A stretch of 58,042 bases of DNA from Vallitalea maricola. GTDB taxonomy: Bacteria; Bacillota; Clostridia; Lachnospirales; Vallitaleaceae. Both the position numbers and the translations under genes were made by a program. Below, piece by piece: positions 44,332 to 52,767 of this stretch (position 1 is its first letter; every line of letters begins with the position of its first letter). The stretch lies in NCBI RefSeq assembly GCF_036985595.1, contig NZ_BTPU01000006.1:1-58042 (forward strand). Direction: 5' to 3'. The notes below the pieces were generated by a model. It searched no databases and was not told the DNA's origin. It worked only from the letters and a program-made list of their open reading frames with translations.

Positions 44332-45480
44332 ATGCCAATAGTACCTTTGAGACCATTGTTGGAAGCATCAAATAAATATAAATTTGCTCATGGAGCGTTT
44401 AACGTGAATGCTGTAGCTCAAGCAGAAGCAGTTATAGAAGTTCATGAAATGTTTCGTTCAGGAGCAATTCTACAAGCAGCAGATTTAGCTAACGGATTTA
44501 TGGGCGGAAGAAAAGACTTTATGAATGCAACATTAGAAGATAAAAAAATAGGTGCAAAAAGAATAGCAGATGCAGTTAGAAAAATCGGAGAGCATTCTAA
44601 AATACCTATCGTCATCCATCTTGACCATGGTAAAGATTTTGATTCTGTAAAAGCAGCTATTGATAATGGATTTACTTCAGTTATGATTGATGGTTCACAT
44701 TTACCTTATGATGAGAATGTAGAACTTACTAGAGAAGTTGTTAAATACGCTCATCCAAAAGGAGTATCTGTTGAAGGTGAATTAGGAGTACTTGCAGGAG
44801 TTGAAGACCATGTATTCTCAGAAACATCAACTTATACTAATCCAATGAAAGTGTGCGATTTCTTTAGAAAAACAGGTGTTGACTGTCTAGCTATTTCCTA
44901 TGGAACTATGCACGGAGCTTCAAAAGGAAAGAATGCAAAACTTAGAAAAGAAATAGCTATAGCTTCTATGGAGAACTTAAGACATGAAGGAATCTTCGGA
45001 GCTCTAGTATCACACGGTTCATCAACAGTTCCTAGATACATAGTAGAAGAGATCAATAACTTAGATGGAGATATTCAAAATGCATATGGTATCTCTGTAA
45101 AGGAATTAATGTCAGTAATACCTTTGGGTATTGGTAAAATAAACGTTGATACAGATATAAGATTAGCAGTTACTCGTAATATAAGAGAATATTTCTTAAA
45201 CAATCCAAGCAAACAAAAAAGTGATTCCATAGGGGGTATTTGGACTATTATGGACAATAATAAGAGTGCATTCGATCCTAGAGTCTACTTAACACCTATT
45301 ATGGATACTGTATTAACTGGAAATGAACCAGATAGTGATGTTTCTGATATTACAAATTGTATTAGACGTGGTGTAAAAGAAGTAGTTGGAACATTGATTG
45401 TCAATTTCGGTTCAGTAGGGTATGCTCCAAAAATCGAAAATGTATCATTAGAAGAAATGATTAAAAGATATAAGGGTTAG
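44332..45480 (+). CDS. Class II fructose-bisphosphate aldolase-like protein
   Basis: A 382-residue zinc aldolase-like TIM barrel, longer than the usual 285-310. IVIHLDHGKD (catalytic Asp, zinc His), VEGELG, YGTMHGASKG (zinc His) and LVSHGSSTVP (zinc His) are present, and GIGKINVDTDIRLA is standard. The phosphate-binding HGGSG motif is replaced by HGSST, so the substrate may differ from fructose-1,6-bisphosphate. A tail of about 70 residues follows the barrel. AGGAGG lies before the ATG. Last plus-strand gene of the cluster before DUF885. Confidence 0.88.
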   Translation: MPIVPLRPLLEASNKYKFAHGAFNVNAVAQAEAVIEVHEMFRSGAILQAADLANGFMGGRKDFMNATLEDKKIGAKRIADAVRKIGEHSKIPIVIHLDHGKDFDSVKAAIDNGFTSVMIDGSHLPYDENVELTREVVKYAHPKGVSVEGELGVLAGVEDHVFSETSTYTNPMKVCDFFRKTGVDCLAISYGTMHGASKGKNAKLRKEIAIASMENLRHEGIFGALVSHGSSTVPRYIVEEINNLDGDIQNAYGISVKELMSVIPLGIGKINVDTDIRLAVTRNIREYFLNNPSKQKSDSIGGIWTIMDNNKSAFDPRVYLTPIMDTVLTGNEPDSDVSDITNCIRRGVKEVVGTLIVNFGSVGYAPKIENVSLEEMIKRYKG

Positions 45481-45527
45481 TAAATCAATAGAATATTTAT
45501 AAGGGCATTGATTTAATACAATAAATA

Positions 45528-45577
45528 AATAGAGTTGCCTAACAACTGTATATGGTTAATTTAGACAGCTCTATTTT
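45528..45577. terminator. Terminator between aldolase-like and DUF885 genes
   Basis: AATAGAGTTGCCTAA (45528-45542) pairs with TTAGACAGCTCTATT (45561-45575) with two G-T pairs, flanked by A and T runs on both sides. It serves the two convergent genes. Confidence 0.75.
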
Positions 45578-45589
45578 AAAAACTATAAA

Positions 45590-47416
45590 CTAGCTTTTAG
45601 ATTTTTTGTTGATATACTCGGATACATTTTCCTCTAAAAGATAAAGTGGAATTTCACCATTTATTAATATGACATCATGGAACTCTTTTATGTCAAAATC
45701 ATCACTAAGGGCTTTCATAGCTTTTTCTTTTAGATCATTAATAAAATATCTACCATATGCATAATGTAATGTTTCACCTGGATTAGCAATGGCTCTATCT
45801 ACTATGGATTCCATTTGTTCGCCAAAATACAAAGAGTAAGTGTTGATAACTTCTTCTCTAGAAGCTCCATAGTAATGTAGATATAAATCAACCAAAGTTA
45901 AAAGTGCATATGACGCATCAAGATTATATATCATCAACTGATTTATCTGAGGGTTACCGTAATCAATAGAATCAAAAGCCAAACCTTCAATATAAGAAGC
46001 CCAGCCTTCAGAAAAACAAGTGAAATCAATAGCCTTTCTTATATCAGGTATATTTTCTTGTTGGTATGCGATAGAAAATTGAAAATGATGTCCAGGGATT
46101 CCCTCATGACAAACAACAAGAAAATCATTGATGTTAAGGTTATTATAAGCAGAATTCTGCAAAAACATGTTTCCGTATTTTTTAAGATCAATACTAACAG
46201 GTAGGTAGAATGCACTTGGCAAGTCTTTTTCCAGATAGTTAGGGATAGTTTTACTATTGATTTTTGGAATATGATAATCATAAAAATTTTTATTGGTTAG
46301 TTCCTTACATTTTTGGTATAACTCTTCAAAATTATTAAAGGGCTTAGACTGTAAGTTATCTATTTCAGTGAGGTCAGGGTATTTTTCAAGTATGGATTGT
46401 ATTCCTTTAGAAGATTCAATAAATGAGTCATTAGCCCACTCAAAAAGATCTTCAGGTGTAATATTAGTTCCTGTATTAGATTTTATTAGATGTGCATAAT
46501 ACTCTCTACCTTTTGGAAAAGTGTAAACACCAGAAGTAATTATTGTTTGGGACTTTATCTTTTCTAGTTCTTCTGTGAGATTGGTATATGCAGGATAAAC
46601 ATAATCATTTATTGTTTTTAGGCATTCAGCTTTGAGGGATTCTTTTTCAGAATCTGATATATCACTTAATTGGTTAACATAATCACAGAAAGCCAAATAT
46701 AGAAAATTTTCTTCTGGTGGTGTCATAAAAGCTTTACATTGGTCAATAACTTTATTAGAGATGTATTCAGGCTGTATATAACCTTTTTGTGCTTTAGCCT
46801 GTTCGCCTTTCATAAGCTCAGTAATTGATATTGGAAATTGTTTTAAACGTGCTATAAAATTATCAGCATCAGCTTTGTTTTTAATAGGAATCTGGGACAA
46901 AGTAAGTGGTATACCAATATGAAAACCTAATGTATGCTTAATATTATAAGTATAATCAACATATTCCTCGCCTTCAATATTAAGTTCCAAATAATATTTA
47001 ATTATTTTATAAGAAAGCTGTTGGTCCTTAGTTAATCCAGTAATATTAAAGGTATTCAAGGTTCTAAGATTATCACGAAGATTATCATATTGTGCTTTTA
47101 ATGCTTCATCGCTGAAATCATCTAATTTATCAGAGGTATCTTGTAATCCAAATTCCTGTGGAGAAGATATAAGCATAGACATCTCCAGTGGTGAAGATGT
47201 AATATACTCTTTAAACATATTATCAAGAAATGTATCAAACCTGCTGCTATCATCTATTTTAATATTTTCCGTAATCTGTTTTTCAGATGGTAAGTCAGGT
47301 ATATATGTTATATCATCATTAGGTTTTTTAGTACAACCTTGAAGAATTAGTGAAATCAATAAAAAAGTACTCAAGATACTCACTATAGTCTTCTTTTTGA
47401 AATAAAATTTGCCCAT
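45590..47416 (-). CDS. DUF885 lipoprotein, probable zinc metallopeptidase-like
   Basis: A 608-residue protein. Lipoprotein signal with lipobox LILQGC (Cys at about residue 28), so surface-anchored. The DUF885 body has the signature HEGIPGHHFQ (about residue 445) with a downstream EGWASYIEGLA, which together look like a gluzincin-type zinc site. The family is thought to hold carboxypeptidase-like enzymes, with activity mostly untested. Convergent with the aldolase-like gene and divergent from the PGI-like gene; it has no obvious role in the sugar pathway. AAAGGGGAG precedes the ATG on the minus strand. Confidence 0.9.
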   Translation of the reverse strand: MGKFYFKKKTIVSILSTFLLISLILQGCTKKPNDDITYIPDLPSEKQITENIKIDDSSRFDTFLDNMFKEYITSSPLEMSMLISSPQEFGLQDTSDKLDDFSDEALKAQYDNLRDNLRTLNTFNITGLTKDQQLSYKIIKYYLELNIEGEEYVDYTYNIKHTLGFHIGIPLTLSQIPIKNKADADNFIARLKQFPISITELMKGEQAKAQKGYIQPEYISNKVIDQCKAFMTPPEENFLYLAFCDYVNQLSDISDSEKESLKAECLKTINDYVYPAYTNLTEELEKIKSQTIITSGVYTFPKGREYYAHLIKSNTGTNITPEDLFEWANDSFIESSKGIQSILEKYPDLTEIDNLQSKPFNNFEELYQKCKELTNKNFYDYHIPKINSKTIPNYLEKDLPSAFYLPVSIDLKKYGNMFLQNSAYNNLNINDFLVVCHEGIPGHHFQFSIAYQQENIPDIRKAIDFTCFSEGWASYIEGLAFDSIDYGNPQINQLMIYNLDASYALLTLVDLYLHYYGASREEVINTYSLYFGEQMESIVDRAIANPGETLHYAYGRYFINDLKEKAMKALSDDFDIKEFHDVILINGEIPLYLLEENVSEYINKKSKS

Positions 47417-47565
47417 TAGTTTCTCCCCTTTAAGGTGATTATTAAATTGTTATTAGCTTATTACTATTAAATTATGTTCATTATAACTATTATATTCAGT
47501 TAAATCATATTAAATAACGTACTCAATTGAAAATAGCATGCTTCATATTATAAGGAGGTTTTAAA

Positions 47566-48837
47566 ATGAAATCAATATGTTTAGATTATTCCAATGTAGA
47601 TAAATATATAAACAACCAAGAACTGCAAAAAAGAATTGAAGATAACAAACAATTACTAGAAAACTGTATGAAATCAAAGGCAACAGATTCTGACTCTATG
47701 GGATGGATTAATACCTATCACTCTAATGACGAAGATATGTTAAAGAAAATAGAGGACAAAGCAGCAGAAATAAGAGAAAATGCAGATGTTTTCATATTAA
47801 TAGGTGTAGGAGGTTCCAATCAAGGAGCTAGAGCGGTTATAAAAGCCATGGGAGACAGCAAAGTAGATATCCTATACGCAGGTAACAACTTATCACCAGC
47901 ATACCTTAATAACATGATGGATAAAATAAAAAATAAATCTGTCTACGTTAATGTAATAGCCAAGAATTTTGCTACACTAGAACCTGGAATCACATTTAGA
48001 GTACTTAGACAATATCTAGAAAAGACATACGGTGAACAAGAAGCCGCCAATAGAATAATAGCGACAGGTTCATTGAATGGCAGCTCATTAGAGCAACTAG
48101 GAAAGATGAAAGGATATACTCTACTTCCTTTCCCACTTGACGTGGGAGGAAGATTTTCCGTCCTAACCCCTGTAGGTCTCCTTCCCATCGCAGTATCAGG
48201 AGTAGATATAAGACAACTCCTACTAGGCGCAAGCGAAATGGAAAAATCAATCCACTCTGCAAGCCTTAATAACAATGACGTAATTAACTATGCTCTAATA
48301 AGGAATATACTCCTAGAAAAAGGATACAACATTGAGATATTGGGTATATTCGAACCATTAATGGAATACTTCAACAAATGGTGGGTTCAATTATTCGGTG
48401 AGAGTGAAGGAAAAATAGGAAAAGGTATTTATCCATCATCATGCTCATTCTCAGAAGACCTCCATTCACTTGGACAATACATTCAAGATGGACAAAAAAT
48501 ACTATTTGAAACATTTATCAACATAGAAGATATGGAATCCAGTTATCCTATCCCACTTGAAAATGAGGATATAGATGAATTCAACTATTTAAATGGTAAG
48601 GACTTCAGCTTCCTCAACAAGAGTGCATATGATGCTACAGTCAAAGCTCACTACGAAGGGGGAGTTCCTGTTTTAGTACTGAATGTACCTAAGCTAACAC
48701 CTTACTATATGGGTCAACTATTCTATTTCTTTGAATTCGGGTGTTATTTGTCAGCTACTATATTAGGGGTAAATCCTTTTAATCAGCCTGGGGTAGAAGC
48801 TTATAAGACTAATATGTTTAAGACTTTGAAGGCTTAA
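47566..48837 (+). CDS. Glucose-6-phosphate isomerase-like protein, altered phosphate loop
   Basis: A 423-residue two-SIS-domain PGI. Conserved: GVGGSNQGA (about residue 80), QLFGESEGK (catalytic Glu, about 275), EDLHSLGQYIQDG (His, about 298) and GVEAYK (Lys, about 414). The usual phosphate-holding loop SKTFTTQE or SKSGTTTE reads AKNFATLE (about 131-138): the Ser and one or two Thr that grip the 6-phosphate are lost. It should still isomerise an aldose and ketose, but perhaps one without a 6-phosphate or with another group there (inference). AAGGAGG lies before the ATG. Confidence 0.88.
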   Translation: MKSICLDYSNVDKYINNQELQKRIEDNKQLLENCMKSKATDSDSMGWINTYHSNDEDMLKKIEDKAAEIRENADVFILIGVGGSNQGARAVIKAMGDSKVDILYAGNNLSPAYLNNMMDKIKNKSVYVNVIAKNFATLEPGITFRVLRQYLEKTYGEQEAANRIIATGSLNGSSLEQLGKMKGYTLLPFPLDVGGRFSVLTPVGLLPIAVSGVDIRQLLLGASEMEKSIHSASLNNNDVINYALIRNILLEKGYNIEILGIFEPLMEYFNKWWVQLFGESEGKIGKGIYPSSCSFSEDLHSLGQYIQDGQKILFETFINIEDMESSYPIPLENEDIDEFNYLNGKDFSFLNKSAYDATVKAHYEGGVPVLVLNVPKLTPYYMGQLFYFFEFGCYLSATILGVNPFNQPGVEAYKTNMFKTLKA

Positions 48838-48905
48838 GGAATTTGTAGGATTATTTTTGGGGATTAGAGGTAGGAAGATTTTTATTGACAACGGTTGTAT
48901 GTGAA

Positions 48906-49008
48906 AACCATATATAGTGATAATCACTCTCGTTACATTTGTTGTCTTTATCTGTTTTAAAGGAATGACAACAAGCTGTAAAAATCGTTCTTATCACTAT
49001 ATATGGTT
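48906..49008. repeat. Nested hairpin element (family 3 candidate)
   Basis: A perfect 18-bp stem AACCATATATAGTGATAA (48906-48923 with 48991-49008) around 67 nt. Inside, TTGTTGTC pairs with GACAACAA, and TTTA with TAAA nearer the tip. The layout matches family 2 (long outer stem, unequal linkers, inner hairpin) but the sequence does not. Lies just after the PGI-like gene; no T tract follows. Confidence 0.75.
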
Positions 49009-49261
49009 ATTAATATATTTGCCGCTCTTGATGGAGTAAAACTACGCAAGCTTCAATATGATGTATTTTGTTACTTAACCAGGTAAATTGTTTTAACAGA
49101 AGTTTAAACGGATTTTTATTTAGTAATATATAGCGTTTTGATATGTATTATATAGATTTTGAAATCATTCAAAATCATAAAATACATAGGTAAGAACAAG
49201 ACTAACGTATTTTAGAGATAATAGATACTTTTTTTAGTAATATAACGTACCATGAGAGAAA

Positions 49262-49330
49262 GTAGTATAGGGTTCATTTTACGAAGACCGATCCTTGGAG
49301 TAAGGCGAAGTAAAATGAACCCTATACTAC
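49262..49330 (-). repeat. Family 1 hairpin repeat, copy 2
   Basis: A perfect 21-bp stem (49262-49282 with 49310-49330) around a 27-nt loop that is the reverse complement of copy 1's loop with one base change. Only the six stem pairs next to the loop (TTTTAC/GTAAAA) match copy 1 fully; the outer 15 pairs mostly differ but remain complementary. A C-rich tract follows on the plus strand, mirrored by the G-rich tract before copy 1. Confidence 0.9.
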
Positions 49331-49334
49331 ATCC

Positions 49335-49510
49335 CTATATAACCGTTAGTCCACTTATATATATAAAACTATCTCCAAACATATTACACCCCTAAACATA
49401 CTTTAATCCACCTATTTCAATCCCAAATCCTCAAACATATTACACCCCTATACATCCGTTAGTCCACCATAACACTCCCAAACATTTAAAACCACCCCAC
49501 CCTCTATACT
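49335..49510. repeat. C-rich degenerate tandem repeat tract
   Basis: Units with AAACATATTACACCCCTA recur at about 49377 and 49433 (spacing about 56-57 bases). A shorter AAACATTTAAAACCACCCC follows at about 49480, and CCGTTAGTCCAC appears twice (about 49343 and 49456). The plus strand is almost free of G here, which is unusual in this AT-rich window. No ORF, promoter or T-box signature for metG is visible in it. Confidence 0.7.
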
Positions 49511-49678
49511 TCCCAACACAAAAAATACTTTGCATTTTTTTTGTTAAAACTATATAATATATCATAACGATAAAAGCACGATTATTACTATATAATAGGT
49601 TAAAAACTTATGAATCATAAATAATTACTCTAATTACGTAGATAATAATCATAAGAAAAACGAACGGAGGAAATTCAA

Positions 49679-51610
49679 ATGGCAAAAAAACCATTTTACA
49701 TTACAACACCAATATACTATCCAAGTGATAAGTTGCATATAGGTCATTCATATACAACTGTGGCTGCCGACACTATGGCTAGGTACAAGCGAATGCGTGG
49801 TTATGATGTCATGTTTTTAACTGGAACAGATGAACATGGACAAAAAATAGAGAAAGTTGCTAACAAACAGGGGATAACTCCTAAGAAATATGTGGATAAC
49901 ATTGTGGATTGGATAAAAGATCTGTGGAAAACCATGGATATTTCATATGATAAATTCATAAGAACAACAGACAAAGAACATGAAGAAACTGTACAAAAAA
50001 TATTCAAGGAATTATACGATAAAGGTGATATATACAAGGGTTCATACGAAGGATGGTACTGTACTCCATGTGAATCATTTTTCACTGAAAGACAATTGGA
50101 AGATGGAAAATGCCCAGACTGTGGAAGACCTGTGGATAAAGTTAAAGAAGAAGCATATTTCTTCAAACTTTCAAAATATCAAGACAAACTAATAGAGTAT
50201 ATAGAATCACACGAAGAATTTATTCAACCAAAAACAAGACAAAACGAAATGCTTAATAACTTCTTAAGACCAGGACTTGAAGATTTATGTGTTTCTAGAA
50301 CATCATTTGAATGGGGTATTCCTGTAGAATTTGACAAGGGACATGTAGTTTATGTATGGTTGGATGCATTATCAAACTATATATCAGCACTAGGATACAG
50401 CTCAGATAACGATGAAAAATACAAAAAATACTGGCCTGTAGATGTACACTTGGTAGGAAAAGAAATCGTAAGATTCCATACAATAATATGGCCAGCTATG
50501 TTGATGGCACTTGGTGAGCCTTTACCAAAACAAGTATTTGGTCATGGATGGTTAGTTATAAATGGCGGAAAAATGTCAAAATCAAAAGGTAATGTAGTAG
50601 ATCCTAAGATATTGGTAGATAGATATGGTTCAGATTCAATAAGATATTTCTTAATGAGAGAAATTGCTTTTGGACAAGATGGTAACTTTACCAACGAAAC
50701 ACTTATCCAGAGAATTAATTCAGACCTTGCTAATGATTTAGGTAACTTGGTATCTAGAACCGTAGCGATGATCAAAAAATACTTTGGTGACGAGTTCCTA
50801 ACTAAGTTTGAAGCTACTGAATATGACAAAGAAGTAGAAGAAATGGCAATTAACACTGTGGAAAAAGTAGAAGATGTCATGGAACAATTATTCTTTAGTG
50901 ATGCGCTAGTAGAAATATGGAATTTAGTAAGAAGAACTAATAAATACATTGATGAAACAAGACCATGGGTATTGGCAAAAGAAGAAGATAAAAAACCAGA
51001 ACTTGCAAATGTTCTTTATCATCTAGCAGAAAATCTTAGAATAATATCAATCCTTATTGAACCTTTTATGCCTAATACACCAAAATTAATAAGAGAACAA
51101 TTAGGAATAACAGATGAAGGTATCATGACTTGGGAAAGTACTAAAAAATGGGGTACACTATCTAAGGATATAAAAGTTAATCAAGGTAATATTATATTCC
51201 CAAGAATAGATATCACTAAAGAGTTAAACGAATTAGAAGAAGCACAAAAAGCTGGTAAAGAAGAGCCAAAAGAAGTAAAAGAAGAAGATTATATCTCTAT
51301 TGATGATTTTGCAAAAGTAGAATTAAAAGTAGGAGAAGTAATTGAATGTAATAAAGTAGAAGGTGCTGATAAATTATTAGTATCTAAAATAAAAATAGGT
51401 ACTGAAGTAAGACAAATCGTATCAGGTATCGCTAAAAGTTACTCACCTGGTGAAATGATAGGTAAAAAGGTTATTGTAGTAACTAACTTGAAACCAGTCA
51501 AATTAAGAGGTGTCTTATCAGAAGGTATGATATTAGCTGCTTCACTTAAGAAGAACTTAGTTGTAGCAACTGTTGATGGAGACATCAATAGCGGAGCTGT
51601 TGTAAGGTAA
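49679..51610 (+). CDS. metG: Methionine-tRNA ligase with C-terminal tRNA-binding domain
   Basis: A 643-residue class I aminoacyl-tRNA synthetase. HIGH motif as HIGHSYTT (about residue 21), zinc knuckle CTPCESFF...CPDCG (about 127-147), KMSKSKG (about 298), anticodon-binding helices, and a C-terminal EMAP/Trbp-like domain from about residue 535 (FAKVELKVGEVIECNKVEGADKLL). It charges tRNA-Met. CGGAGG lies before the ATG. No T-box leader is visible. A run of hairpins follows the stop. Confidence 0.96.
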   Translation: MAKKPFYITTPIYYPSDKLHIGHSYTTVAADTMARYKRMRGYDVMFLTGTDEHGQKIEKVANKQGITPKKYVDNIVDWIKDLWKTMDISYDKFIRTTDKEHEETVQKIFKELYDKGDIYKGSYEGWYCTPCESFFTERQLEDGKCPDCGRPVDKVKEEAYFFKLSKYQDKLIEYIESHEEFIQPKTRQNEMLNNFLRPGLEDLCVSRTSFEWGIPVEFDKGHVVYVWLDALSNYISALGYSSDNDEKYKKYWPVDVHLVGKEIVRFHTIIWPAMLMALGEPLPKQVFGHGWLVINGGKMSKSKGNVVDPKILVDRYGSDSIRYFLMREIAFGQDGNFTNETLIQRINSDLANDLGNLVSRTVAMIKKYFGDEFLTKFEATEYDKEVEEMAINTVEKVEDVMEQLFFSDALVEIWNLVRRTNKYIDETRPWVLAKEEDKKPELANVLYHLAENLRIISILIEPFMPNTPKLIREQLGITDEGIMTWESTKKWGTLSKDIKVNQGNIIFPRIDITKELNELEEAQKAGKEEPKEVKEEDYISIDDFAKVELKVGEVIECNKVEGADKLLVSKIKIGTEVRQIVSGIAKSYSPGEMIGKKVIVVTNLKPVKLRGVLSEGMILAASLKKNLVVATVDGDINSGAVVR

Positions 51611-51613
51611 CTA

Positions 51614-51768
51614 ACTCAACTTTCCCACTTCAATATATTATGCGGGTAAGCTAATTAAAAGGCTTTACAGAATAAAAATATAGGTGTTTCTTCTATCTTT
51701 TTATTCTGTAAACCAAACCTATAACCCTTATATTTACCTGCATTAAATTAAAGGTGGGAAAGTTGAGT
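51614..51768. repeat. Large imperfect palindrome after metG
   Basis: Outer arms ACTCAACTTTCCCAC (51614-51628 with 51754-51768) are perfect, and intermediate ATGCGGGTAA/TTTACCTGCAT pairs follow. The core is a hairpin TTTACAGAATAAAAA (51664-51678 with 51698-51712) continuing with ATAG/CTAT around a 9-base loop. The whole spans 155 bases. The inner part may act as the metG terminator, but the outer arms are not needed for that. Confidence 0.75.
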
Positions 51769-51805
51769 AACTAATAAATTAGCCGGATAATGGCTTGGGT
51801 TAAGG

Positions 51806-51850
51806 TTGGGTGTATGTACTATATTATTATGTATATACACCCAATTATCT
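51806..51850 (+). terminator. Long hairpin between metG and tatD
   Basis: TTGGGTGTATGTAC (51806-51819) pairs with GTATATACACCCAA (51831-51844) with one G-T pair and an 11-base loop. It is followed by TTATCTTGTTTT, a modest T-rich tail. Confidence 0.6.
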
Positions 51851-51869
51851 TGTTTTATAGGAAAGCATA

Positions 51870-51905
51870 TAAGTAGAGAGTAGTGACTCTATACTATCGG
51901 AGCCA
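51870..51905 (+). repeat. Probable remnant of a family 2 repeat (copy E)
   Basis: The 14-base string CTATACTATCGGAG plus C matches the right end and flank of copy A (18873-18887), and AGTAGTGA matches the interior of copy C. AGAG/CTCT still pair around TAGTGA. The middle of the element is missing, as if collapsed by deletion. Confidence 0.5.
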
Positions 51906-51951
51906 ATGTTAGTATTTTATTCTAATAGTAATAAAAATTGAGGTGAGAACA

Positions 51952-52719
51952 ATGATTTTTGAAAGTCATGCACATTATGATGATGAGAAATTTGATATTG
52001 ATAGAGATGATTTATTGGAGCGTCTGCCAAATGAAGGTGTAGAATATATAATCAATGTTGCAGCCAATATTGATTCTGCTTATAAATGTGTTGAATTAGC
52101 AAAAAAATATGATTATATATATGCAGCTGTTGGTGTTCATCCAGATGATGTAGAAAATATGAAAAAAGAAGACTTGAAGACCATAAAAGAGTTATCAGCT
52201 TATGACAAAGTTGTAGCTGTTGGAGAAATAGGGCTTGATTATTATTATGAAAATTCTTCAAAAGAGCTTCAGAAGTTTTGGTTCAGAGAGCAGATAGAAA
52301 CGGCAAAAGAATTACAATTACCTATAATAGTACACAGCAGAGATGCAGCGATAGATACAATGGATATAATTAAATCAACTGATGCAAAACAAATTGGTGG
52401 AGTAATACATTGTTACTCAGGAAGTAGCGAATTAGCACGGGAATATGTTAAAATGGGATTCTATATTGGTGTTGGCGGTGTTGTTACTTTTAAAAACGCT
52501 AATAAGCTAAAAGAAGTAGTAAAAGAAATATCTATTGATAACATTTTAATAGAAACCGATTCACCATATCTAGCACCAGTACCTAATAGAGGTAAAAGAA
52601 ATGATTCCAGCAACCTAAAATACGTTATCCAACAAATTGCAGAGTTAAAAAATATGTCTTACGAGGAAGTATTAAAAAGTACTTATGAAAATGCAAAAAA
52701 ACTATTTAGAATAAAATAG
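51952..52719 (+). CDS. TatD-family metal-dependent DNase
   Basis: About 255 residues. Metal ligands are visible: ESHAHYDD (residues 3-10), VGEIGLDYY (Glu), PIIVHSRDA, GVIHCYSGS and ETDSPYLAP (Asp). TatD proteins are 3'-5' DNases with possible roles in repair. The start is the ATG at 51952, 6 bases from GAGGTG; a GTG at 51943 lies within that site. metG followed by tatD and rsmA is the common order in Firmicutes. Confidence 0.94.
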   Translation: MIFESHAHYDDEKFDIDRDDLLERLPNEGVEYIINVAANIDSAYKCVELAKKYDYIYAAVGVHPDDVENMKKEDLKTIKELSAYDKVVAVGEIGLDYYYENSSKELQKFWFREQIETAKELQLPIIVHSRDAAIDTMDIIKSTDAKQIGGVIHCYSGSSELAREYVKMGFYIGVGGVVTFKNANKLKEVVKEISIDNILIETDSPYLAPVPNRGKRNDSSNLKYVIQQIAELKNMSYEEVLKSTYENAKKLFRIK

Positions 52720-52729
52720 ATAGTTTTAG

Positions 52730-52761
52730 GGTTAAGCCATAATAAGTATTATGACTTAACC
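52730..52761. terminator. Hairpin between tatD and Spo0E-like gene
   Basis: GGTTAAGCCATAAT (52730-52743) pairs with ATTATGACTTAACC (52748-52761) with one mismatch and a 4-base loop. It serves the two convergent genes; the T tail is weak. Confidence 0.6.
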
Positions 52762-52767
52762 TATCTT

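Noticed and set aside
49335..49510. Possible CRISPR array in the C-rich repeat tract
   Set aside because: Units are degenerate, only two to three in number, with no constant repeat of 25-40 bases, no uniform spacers and no cas genes.
49008..49678. Possible T-box leader before metG
   Set aside because: No AGGGTGG-type T-box sequence, no specifier stem and no terminator/antiterminator pair could be found upstream of metG.
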